Assembly: GCA_031763025.1 (NCBI GenBank)
Contig: JASSKH010000029.1
Coordinates: forward strand, 6,346,362-6,410,361
Source: Macrocystis pyrifera
Lineage: Eukaryota; Sar; Phaeophyceae; Laminariales; Laminariaceae
Length of the DNA: 64,000 bases
Direction of reading: 5' to 3'
In this document: piece by piece, positions 44,401 to 56,400 of the stretch
Layout: each line of letters starts with the position of its first letter
Position numbering within the stretch: position 1 is the stretch's first letter
Position numbers and translations under genes: made by a program
The notes under the pieces: generated by a model
Database searches by the model: none
Told to the model about the DNA's origin: nothing
Seen by the model: the letters and a program-made list of their open reading frames with translations, nothing else

Positions 44401-47400
44401 GAGAGCGGTTATGGGAAGTACTCCCACGTTTTGGCGTGCCAACCAAGATGCTGAGAAATTTCCGTAGTTTCCACGATGGCATGCGGGCTCGCGTGCGTAC
44501 GGATGACGGCGAGCACCCGGAATGGTTTGATGTCACGCAGGGGCTGCGGCAAGGTTGTGTGCTGTCACCGTTACTGCTGTTCAACGTATTTTTCGCTGCT
44601 GCGTTGCACGTCGAAATTGTACGCTTTAGCCTTGACGAAGCCATCGTAAGGGATTTGGTCCAACTCAGTGATGCTGGAGTAGTCGGAACGGAGGAGCAGG
44701 AGCCGTTGGCGTGCGTGCGAAGGGCTGTATGGGGCATGTTGTACGCCGATGACGCAGGGATTGTCTCGAAGTCGGCTGAAGGGCTCGCGAAAATGATGAC
44801 AGTCATCTTGACTGTCTTCGAAGCAGCAGGCCTTACGGTGTCGGAAAACAGGACAGAGACTATGCTTCTACAAACGCCAGACCAGAAAACCCTCGCACCA
44901 CCGCTCGTTATCGAAGCAGCAGGCCAGAGGTATAAGCAGACGGCCCAGTTCTTGTACCTAGGCGGCATTATCCACGAAAACGCTGACCTCTCGCTCGAAA
45001 TCGACCGACGGATCCGTCTCATGCGAGCATGCCTCAAACGGTTCGGCCCGGAGCTGTATGATAGGACGATCGCCCCCCTTAGCCTGAAAATCCGAATGCT
45101 GAAGGCCGAGGTGATTGAGACCCTGCTGTACGGGTGTGTGGCGTGGACCCTCAGAGCGGAACACTTTGCCAAGCTTCGAACGGCTCACCACCAAGTCCTG
45201 TTGCGAGTCATTGGCTTCCAGCGCCGACTTCATACTGACCATGCCACCCTCTCGTACGCGAAGGCCCTCAAGATGACACGTTGCGAGAGCATCGAAACGA
45301 CCATCCGCAAACGGCGTCTCTCGGCAAAGCAAGGATGGATTACCCAGTCGGGTAATGTTCGCGACGATTGCTGGTGGGGAGAACCCGAGACCTGGCGGAC
45401 AGGTTAAGACTTGGCATAGATGCATAGTTGAAGACCTTGGGGAGTTCCGAGCCACCGAAGGGCCAACGGAACTTGCTCCCTTGGTGTTTGGAGTTGAGAC
45501 CGCACTGCTGTGGCCCAATGCTGCAAAAAAGGCGGAGAAGTGGTACCGGGGGATCCTGGAAGCAGCCGAACGGTTCATGGTGAGGTGGCACGAGGCTGAG
45601 GCTGAGCTGAGTAGGCAGCGCCGCGCATCCGCCGTGGGTGGTGTCCAAGGGAATGGGGGGAGGAGGGGCAACAAGAGGAGTAGCAGAAAACCCGACCAAG
45701 GGAATGCGGAGAGGGGGGGGAAGAGGAGTAGAAGAGATACTGCAGTGGACGAAAGTAGGAAGGAGATGGCAGATAGGGTAGCCAGGTACCGGGCAGACTA
45801 AGAAGTAGAACATGCCTATACTACTACATGCCTATACTACTCGTACCACCAACTGGTGCAGCTGGTTCGAACGTGGTCTTCCTCTGTCTTCCTGTTGTTT
45901 TTGTTTGTTTTTGTTTTGTTTTATTTTCCTCTTTGCGCTGACCCTATGTGATTCTCATTATATTTCTTTCTCTTCCTTTCTCCGATTGGTAAGCCTTATT
46001 GAAGGAGTCGTGTGGCGTGGGTGGATGACGAGCCTGCTTTTTGCTTGTTTCGTATTGTCTGACGCCGAGGGGCCGGGCATAGTTGACGAACGCTGGACGA
46101 TGGTGGCAGACAGGGTAGCAAGGTACCAGGCGGGCCAGCAGGGAGACCCTGGCTGTGCTACTCGTACCATAAACTGCTGCCGCTACCTGGAGCATGCCTT
46201 GTGCTTTGTTTGGCTTGCCTGTTATTTTTCCCTTGGTTCTTAGTCTTACTCTGTTGACGACTATTACGGGGGTCCATAGTTAATAGGACCTATGGTATAC
46301 ATAAAAACCTATACATTTACCTATTTTACTAACAAAATTTGGTCCCGTTAACTATGGACCCCCGTAGTAGTGGTGTTTTCTGCTTTTTCCTTTTTTTTTG
46401 TAGCTCCTTATTTTCAAGTGTCTGCCAGATCCCCAGCGGGGGGGGTACGATGGTTTGTTGCTGTATATACATATACCAGGTATATATTTGTTTATTTTTT
46501 CTTGTTTCTTGTTCTCTTTCGAATTGTCTTTGTTTTTGTTTTTTTTTCCTCTTTGTTTCGTTTTGGTTTCTCTAGGTCATGGAATGTGTATGTCGTGCCT
46601 GTCGTACGCAGTATGATGACATTTTTTTTTATCCATCACTTTTACTTTCCAGCCCACTCGTAGGAGGTTTTACCCTCGACGATCTTCTGGTCAAGCCGTG
46701 GTCACAGGTGTCATCCCTTCTCCTCCCCGGTACGTGCCTTTATTTTTTGTCGCGCATAGGGTTCAGCATTCCCACTGCTCGTCGATTTTCATCGAATGTA
46801 GCCAACTCACGCTTTCGCGCTTTCCGCTTATCAATTTTTTTATGCAAGAAAAAGTCCCTATGAGCATGCACTCGGTGAGACTTAAACCCACGAAATTGAT
46901 ATCGACAGGCACGCAAACCACCTACCAAGCCACCGGGGACGCCGGCTATGGCATTGAATGGCATACGTGGCAACGTAGTATCTCTGTCGCGTAGCTTTGT
47001 GACCACAGAACTTGTATCTCTCTAGGATTGAAGAATCGGCACGGACACTGGTTGTGCTGGATGTCGACGGGTAGAAAGAACGGTTTAATGTGAAGAAAAC
47101 AACTGCAACAACAACAACAACAACAACAACTCCGGTCACTGCTGTTTAGAACTACCAGTGACTGTCTGTGTCCACCTATCATTAATGTGAACAACACGCA
47201 CATTGTTTTTTAGCACGGGCTTATGCTTCTGTTTGTGGAAATAGTGCGGGATAGTTTCTACTACGTACAATACTATAATAATAGAGGGCATGAAGGCATA
47301 CTGGTAGTGGATATTGGTCCGGAACAGATTACTCGGGGCGATCAATTCAATGCTTGCGGCGTGAACATATGTACACAAGGATGCGTGAGATCGAGGTTGC

Positions 47401-50400
47401 GACTTTGTGACCGGGTGAGCAAAATCAAGCACATACGCAATATATTCCGGCGAAAAAAATGTTTTTCTGGCGCTCAGGGCAAAATAAAGGTTTCACAGAT
47501 ACAGCAGTGGATGCTCGAGAACAATGCGTAGTCCGAGTATTGAGAGTATTGACGTACTGGCGGCCAGAACATTGCGAATACTGAGAAGGCTCAACTACTG
47601 AGAGTACTGAGTGTGTGAGCAGCAAGGAACCCCAAGAGCACAGGCAAATATGTACCCGCAGTGTCGAAACACGTATTACTTCGCGTACAGGCAATATCCG
47701 CAGTGAAGACGAACCTCGAGATACTGAAAGTACTCGCAGCACATATTCCCGAAGTACTGCCAGTGCTCTAAGTACGCTGGTTGTCCCTAACGAAAGTAAT
47801 TTGCTCCAACTCCCACTCGTAGCACCATCTGTGAGTGTTTTGTGCCGAACCACGGGCGTGAGAATTGTCTACACGGTCGAGTATACGTCAAACTCTAAGT
47901 ATACTGGGCATAGATTGAGAGTATTTCGGTACTTCGAGTACTCGCAGTACGAACATTGGCAACGGACGAAATACTGATATAGTACTTGCACTCCTCCCAG
48001 TACAAAACCTCGGGATACTTAAAACACAACAGGGAATATCCGCAGCAGCAGCAGTAGCGAATCCCAAAATTGTCTTGAGCCCGAAAACTATCCGCAGTTG
48101 TACAAAAACTCGAAATATCCTGCGAGTACTCGCCGTATCTGCTGCAGTGAGAACCCGAAATTCTGCGAATGCATGAAGCACCTACAGTATTTTCTCGAAC
48201 ATACTTTGCTTTTGTCCCAAGCATTTGGAGCGTCTTGCATGAACGCACGCCACACACGTAAGTGCACCCGAACTCCGTGGTCTTGCGTGAAAACAAACAA
48301 CTTGTATTGTATCACCGACTAAATAGTAGGTCGGAAGAGCAACGTGGATACACCGGTACAAAACAAGTCAAAAGCTTAAAATAAATCAAAATAAAAAGCG
48401 AGGATCGTGCGAGTCGAACCTCGGTCACGAAAATAATATCGACAGCAGGTTGACATCTACGCTGCAGCAGTACTCGTACAACTGGCACGTTTTACGCGAT
48501 CTAGAGCACATAGAAGGATCTCTAGAGTAGCTTCTAAAGATGCAACTGCATGTACAGCAACTCTGCTGTAAAATGATGTGTGATATGATACGACAGCAAA
48601 AGATACGCGTACGGCGCCGAAGGAAAGTGTACTGTGCTGCCATTTCAGCTGGCTCTGGGATCTATCAGTCGGCAGTGTAGGACACAGCAGTCAGTAACTG
48701 CTGTACTGGTAAGTATTTTTTTGCACGAATGCTGTACACGATGTTTGAACGAACCATTTGTTGTACTGGACTCGACGAACGTACACGATCCGGGGATGAT
48801 CGGTACAGAATAAAAAATGAAAGAATGCCGGTCACAAACTGCCGCAGGTACGTGCATTGGCCACTGTCGATGAAAGCAACAAACACCACTGTAGTACTGA
48901 GAGTACAGCGCGGATCTGCTGCTGTTGGCGCACTGTGCTGAGCACAGCTGGAGCAGTGGCAATGTTGGATAACACACAGCAATACGCAGAAGAAGCAGCA
49001 GGGAGAGAGGTGATGATGATACAGGTACGTCAGCCTGTGGGTTCAAGTATGAAAAAAATCTTGCACCTGGTAAGGCAGACGGTGGAATACGAACGACAGG
49101 CTCCTATAAACACAACTACCAGCAACAGCAATACCGCGCATATGGGTGTGTCGCACACGCACGGCGTGTGGGCGACAGCGTTACAGCCATGGGATCTATT
49201 AATGCTGCCTGTTGTTTACCTGGTATATGCCCGGACGGTGTGCTCGCAGCTCATGAGAGCCTAAGGAAAAAAACAGATATCATTACTATATCGGTACGTG
49301 CCTACAAAATAAGGCCTCTCTCGTATTGGAACCAGGGAAATCGTCTTATCCACTCCCGCCGGAAAAACTTTGAGCGCCCGCCACGCGCTCCAGACTGCAC
49401 CGATCACGCCCGGACCTCGACCAATGTGTCCGGCCGGGCTTCCCGTGTCGACTACTTGGCGCTTTGCTTAAAAGCGCGCGTACGAAGAGAAATATTCGGA
49501 AAAGTACGCAAATTTCACGAAACACAAGGAATTTCAAGTATTGGTGTGCCCGGAGTGTGGCTCCAGTATTGCCATGTTTTCCTATATAGCTTAGTTTTTT
49601 GCTTTCAGAGCGGCAGGCCCGTTTTGGGGACAACCCACTCAAATGATCAGTAGTTTGACGCTAAACTGGACCGACACCAATCCTAAAAGGGTTATACTAC
49701 TATGCTGTCGCTGGCGAGCCACGTATGGACAGGGCACCGCCTTGGAATAGGTTTGAAAAAGTGTTCTGCTTGTAGTGAATCGCGCTTTTTTTTTTATCGA
49801 CTCCGATTCACTGTCTTGAGGCCAATGTTCCTATACCGGTGCATCGACAAGCCCTGCAAGTAAAGAAAGTGTCAGATATATAAATAAAACATGTCGTGTC
49901 TACAGCAGTAGATTGCTTGAGAAAAAAATGTACCGGTATATTCTACTCTTTCGGCTACAGTGTAAGACAGAATTTCCAAAGTTCAGGCATACACGCATAC
50001 CTGGCATGGCATATGTTTGCTTGAACCGTCACAGCCTTCCTTCAACTTGTCTCGTATTACATTAAGTGGGTGCTTTACCCTGCATGCCGCGTACCACTTT
50101 GGACGAAAACATGAGGAACGTCTAGGAAACGATGTTTATATTGAACGCCCCTTGCAGATCTCGCTTCGTCGTTGTTGGCCACGACGAGACCAGAGTCGGT
50201 CCAATCCTCCTGTGCGCGACGTTGTTTGCCCGTGGGCAGTTCGCTACATATATATATACCGTCAACCCATACCACGCCTGATCGGAGTATGGTACGGACA
50301 GTTTTTTTAGCTAATATTGGTCTATAAAAAGACAAATTCCTGGACGTCACAGCGGAAGCGGCTTGCAGTTTTCTTCAAAGGAGTACTAAGTCGTTTGAGG

Positions 50401-53400
50401 ACCCGTGCCTCCACCTACTGCTGTGTTGCGTTGTGCTGTAATTCGACAGTAAAACACAGGTTTTTAGCCTTTGGACTAAGTTGACCCAAAACCAATCAGC
50501 CAGCAGCACTGACCTACGAATATGTGCCTTTCTGCAAAACACCTTTCCTGTATTTCGTATTTCCCCGCTGTGTCATACACAGTCTTGGGATCGGTGGAGG
50601 TAGGAGAGCTGGCGTGTCACACCCTGGTTGTTGCCGAAGATGCCTCGACGCTGTCCTTCATCACCCATAAGAGCGAGTCGATAGTTGCCGAGCGACTGGC
50701 CTACACCGTCACCAGCGGGGATGCGTTCACGGACGGCTTCGTTCGCAAGGTGTGCGTGTGCTTGTGCGTGTGCGTGCTCTTTGTGTTGTGCAGGATCATT
50801 CGTTTCTACTCGTCGACACCAGCATACCCACTTTCTGCATGTGCGTAAGATTTTATAAAGCCGTTCGTTTTAACCGGTGGAAATCAGACACACATCTAGT
50901 CCGTTCAGATTTTTCATCGGTAACAATGGTGGAGACGTGGTACAACATATATCGTCAAAAATAATGAGACAGAGACCATCTATCGCTCGGGCGCAGCAGA
51001 GGAGGGACTTGACCGTGCAATGCCGTCCCAACGTACAGGGTACGGCAAGCGCCACATCCGTTATCTACTGCTGTGCTTGCTGCATATGTTGTAGCATCTC
51101 GGTGGCGTAGTTTTCTGACCGCAGAACTTGTATCTCTCTTGGATTGAAGAATCGGCACGGACACTAGTAGTCGTGCTGGATGTTGACGGGTACAAAAAAC
51201 TGTTTAATGTGAAGAACACACACATGCGTAGACGTTCGTTCGCGTAGATCTGCCCATTGATGCACCTCTTTGGATGTGCTCAAACAGAAACTGAGCATTT
51301 TAAAGCGCGACGACTGTCCGGCATACCAATCGAGTAGGCCTCTTCTTAGGGCTAAAATTGCCATTAGAGTCCCGGGTCGGGGTGGCGGTTGCCGTTTGCT
51401 GAAAAACAAAAAAACATGTCCATCGGGAAAAACTCTCCTAAAGTTTCGCGGGAAAACCCCCTTTCATGGGAACAGCATCCTTTCATTCGGACGTGTCGGA
51501 GAACCTTCGTCTGAACGGGCAGATTCACGCCAGCTGGCAAGTGAGACATGTTGCGACCGAGAAACGTAAGATGCATTGTCTGACAAGCCTGGCGCCGATC
51601 GAGAGTTGTCAAGCCTGGCGCCGATCAAGAGTTGTGGATTATTGTTTTGAACAATAGTCAATCGTATCCCGGTTGGGCCGGCCTCTCGACGTGGTGTTTC
51701 TGTCGCCTCCAGCCACGACCCACAGGTACGTGGCTCTTACCTGCTGGTGCTCCACATTTTTATTCAACGTCTACGCATGTGTCTGTAATTTGTCGTTAGG
51801 AAAAGTAAACACAATCTCTTTTCGTGATGCGGGCAGCTAATATATTGAAATGGCAACGTTTCATTCAGTAGTCGGATAGATCATCTACGGATCATTACAC
51901 TCGATGAGCCCAGTCAATGTTGAACGTATTCCAGGGCAGATAGAGCTTTCCCTGACCATTAGAACACTGCTCGTGTTTTCTTGGTGGGTGAGATCTGTAC
52001 ATACTACTTTCATTGATATCCCAAATACCATCTGACAAAAAATGTTTGTGCAGCTCATATTCCAATGATACCATCCGCGTGTAAAAGGGTAACTACCGCT
52101 GTAAAATCCAACGACTTCCTACACATATCCTGCACAGCATATCTCAACGGCAGGTTAGCATCCATGTTGTCTATCTGTTCACAGATCAGATAAATAGATC
52201 GTGATCTGCCCGAACCTGTGCCAACGTTAAACACCGATTAGACGTGCAACCACTACGTGTAATGGTGATAAGCTACAGCAGTATATGTTGTGATCAACGG
52301 AGGGTGGGATTTGCACCGCGGCAGGCAGTGGATAATAGGTCGACTCGTGTTCGACTGCTGCCAGCCATGTTTTTGAGGACAAAAGCAATGATGGAATCGG
52401 TGGCAGCATGTTCAAGGAAACAGTATATCTGTTTTTTTCGAGGGTAGTGCACGCGCAGCTATCAATCTATAGCTAGCCGTGTCGCGAAAGACTCATCATA
52501 CACGCACCCATGCATCCATGCCTATTTAGCGGTTGCTCCTCTAGTGGCAGAAAAGCAAAAGCTGTGAGATCGAGGACTTGCATCGAAACTCGTTTGTGCG
52601 AGCTGTGTGCAATACTCCGATCGGGCGTACTACGACTCGACCTATGTGCAGCTGCATCCTGCACAAAAACCTGTGCAGGATGCGGGTCATATTGGTCAAG
52701 GAGGGTGTGGCCGCCCCGCATTTGTTTTTGGAAAAACGCCTCCAAAACACTCGTCGGAGAGGCGGGACTGCCCCTGCCGACCTCGAGCCACCCAAAGGGC
52801 TGGGGTTCAGGTTAGGGTTAGGGTTAGGGTCGGGCCTGGGGTCGGGTTGGGCTGGGTCCACGTGCAAGGTTGAAATTGACGGCACTGGTCCTGCACAAAG
52901 TTTTGTGCGGGGTGCAGCTGCATATAGTACACGCCGGCGTACTGCTGGTTTTATATGCCCCCATGCAGAACGTAATTACGTAGACAAGGGAGACAAATTT
53001 TGAGGCCGCAGAATCCAAGGAGTGGGTGTGTCTACATTACGAAAAAAAATCAAGAAAAATCCGAGATTGCACGTACCTGGCCACTACTAATAGTACGGAT
53101 TTTGTTTCTGGTGTCTACTGAACGGGGGGACAATCTGTGGTTTGTGGAGAGTTACTGGATGTTTGAAAAGAGGGGATAGACAAGAGGGTCATATAGGTGA
53201 CGACGGGTGCAGTAGGTTGAACTGGGAAGATAGAGGCTGAGAAGGGTTTAAAAGAAGACCATGTACTGCTGTAGTACGGAGCTCTACTCGTGGGTGTGGA
53301 CGAGCAGGGTCTGGCGCTGGGTAGTAGATCGGCGATAAATTTGTTTTTTAAGCGGAATTTCGCCTGGAAATATATTTATCATATATATATATATGTATTC

Positions 53401-56400
53401 CCGTTCTCACAGCTGTTGAGTATGATTTTATAGATGTTTATCTGGTCTATAATTTTTGCCTGACGTATTCCCTACGACTTAATCGTCTGTTCGTAGTTAT
53501 TGTCGTTGACTGGACAAAATGTGCGTAGTCCTTGCACAAAATTCTGCGGCTGACGTCGCCCGAATTATTGAAGCGAGTCCAAGACCTTGACATCAACGAT
53601 AGCGGCTGATACCTGATAGCGCCATACTGAAAACATGTTAATTATATCAACGCATTGAAGACGGTAAGTAACCAAACTCTGGTTCGGATAAAAAAGCATG
53701 AACAATCGCGCAACACGATATATAATCATGAACATGGAAGAACGACATGTCTTCACGAAGGCAGCGCTCTAAAACAGAAAAAAACAATACTGCTGCTGTA
53801 GTTAAGCCGAGTGTATTTACAATATAACACGTAGGAGTTGTGTGTCCAAGCCGCTAAAAGCCCCCACGCTCCAACAAAATCTCCGTTACATTCCACGCAC
53901 CATATACCTCAACGATTAGTCGGAATTACTGACGACACCCCCAAGAGGACACCACAGGTCATAACATATTGCCAGTGCCCCTATGCCCCACGACGTCATC
54001 AAGCGTACCTTTTATCTCGTTCAATGTTACACGAAGCCAAGCCCACACTATTAATATTACGGGGGTCCATAGTAAACAGGACCAAATATTGTTAGTAAAA
54101 ATAGGTAAATGTATAGGTTTTGTGTGCACCGTAGGTCCTATTAACTATGGTCCCCCGTAATAGTCATTCATTGCAATTTTCGGGGAAAACTATCGACATG
54201 CCTGGAAGAGCGGGCGCATGACGCTCGAAAACAAATCAACACATCGGAGCCCCCAGCAATGTTATATGTCTGCTACGAACTCGTACTAAAATATCAAGGG
54301 TATTTGCCTCCAAGAGCTCACGCGCACTCACAACAATCCGCGCAATACCTGACAAACGGTGCCAGTGCCCCATGTTTTTCCAGTGCCAGACCATCGTGCG
54401 AACAAGAGATGGCGCCAGTGTAAGTCGTTCCAGTGCCGGTACCAACCAAAGATGTCAGGAGACAACGTCCATGCAAAACAAAACGTGCGCTGTCAAGGGT
54501 GTGGGGCCGAGTGCTCCAAGCTAGAAACAGACAGCAACACCAACAACAACATTAACAACAACAGCATACCTAAGGTATGTAGGATTACAACATGAGCGTT
54601 CCACTCTGAAAGCCATCAGGGAGTAGTTTGGTGTCAGTCAAGGCATGTCATGGCAAAGTTCCTGTCTGTCACCTCGCGGCTGTGGAAGTGCTATTACACG
54701 GGGGTCCATAGTTATTAGGACCTATGGTATACATAAACATATATATTCTCCTGTTTTTACTCACAATGTCTGGTCCTATTTACTGTGGTCCCCCGTGATA
54801 TTAATACTTCCGGAGATAATTGTGGCCGTGATATTAATACTTACGGAGATAATTGTGGCCAACAGGGGAATGAATCGGTAATGAACCGGTGCACCATATA
54901 ACACTATAGAAAGCAACCGAACATATAATAACATATAATACCAGGTAGGATAAGCCACAACCTACGTCGGCTGGATATGCGATATATATATCAAAGTGTT
55001 GTGCTTCTTACAAACCGGTGTAGCATATAACACTATAAAAAACAGAACAACACCACCGAACATATAATAACATATCATACCAGGTATTACGGGGGACCAT
55101 AGTGAATAGGACCGAATCTTGCTAGAAAAAAATAGGTAAATACATAGGTTTTTATGTATACCATAGGTCCTATTAACTATGGACCCCCGAAATAGGTTAA
55201 ACCGCTACTTACGCCGGCTGGATATGGGATATATATGTCAAAGTGTTGCGCTTACAGAAGGGTCCTCAGAAATCGTCTCCCTGTTTGGTCAACATTGTAG
55301 TTGTTCCGCTGAGTATTTTATCGAGTTTTAGGCCCCCTCTACCTACATACTCCAATGAGCAACGGGGTTGAGGCGCGGGAGGGGTCATTCGGAATCCTTG
55401 TAGCACCCGACTACTCCAAAACCGGGTACTCAGTAATGGCAACATTATATAGAACGACTATTAATAGCGCTCGCAGAGTTTTCAAGAAGTCGACTGTCTA
55501 GGTGAGTAGATAGAAAAAAAAGTAGACCCACATATAGCGTAACAGCTCCGGAAGGGATCTGTGGGGAAAGGCCGGCGCTACATTTCTAGTTTGTTGCATA
55601 TGTGGGAAAAAGGCAAGTCTCCTCGGAAATCTCGTCGGTCGGTTCCCAGCCCCCCTGTTGAACATCCGGTTTGTCGACATCCTCGCAGGTTCCGTTTAAA
55701 TAGCGTACAGGTACCGCATACAGAGCGTTGAATCCGCGAGCACAGGTGTGCGATCGATTCTCAGCGACTGGTGTTCTCGACGACAGTAACTGTGCTAACT
55801 AAAGCGGAACATCATACGGGCCGGAAGAAAGCCTCTCGGCTAGATGTTTTACGAAACGCCCGTTGTTGGACATGGGCAGCAACATTTTTCTCCATTCCGG
55901 AAAACTTGGGCGCTGTGTGAAAAAACGATCGTAGCACCCCCGTTCGAACTCGACGCCGTTCACGGAGTACCGGGCAGTCTACACGAGGTGAACGTATTCG
56001 GTGAAAACTCAGGAGGCGTCCTTCGATAGGGGGAAGCATATTTTGTCTGGGCTACTCCTCACTGCTCCGGGGTCCTCAGCTGTGAAATGAATTACCCGAT
56101 ATGCTTCTGCGCTCTTCTGTTTCTGACGCGTGCCTCGATAGGGCTTTGAATGACGGGATCGGTTTCCCAGTAATGGTGAAACCCCGCTAGAGTTTTACCC
56201 TATTATTCGTGATGTACAGTGTCCACGTACGGGATTGGTCATCGCGTTGCGGTATTGCTGTTGGCGCTTCTCGAGAAAACTATTTACGGGTGAGGTATAG
56301 ACCTCCTCACATGAGGATCCTCATGAAAAACAAAGGTGCATCATTACCGCAGCATGCGTCGCGAGTTACCGTCAAGCCGCATTTCTGTCAGATAGACAGG

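Larger units (their letters stand above)
42014..47130 (+). mobile_element. Full-length but dead RTE-like LINE (copy 2) inside gene B intron 1
   Basis: It aligns with copy 1 from CATCGAGC at the 5' edge to GTGAAGAAAAC plus a CAA tail ending at 47130. The ORF is broken, and the 3' UTR carries a Stowaway-like MITE (46264-46367) and a SINE (46622-46940). The element lies in the same orientation as gene B within its 9.2 kb first intron. Confidence 0.85.

Noticed and set aside
48398..48430. tRNA-like T arm on the minus strand (GAGGTTCGACTCGC)
   Set aside because: The T stem pairs poorly, and no matching acceptor strand, D arm or anticodon arm is found 70 bases away; not called as a tRNA.
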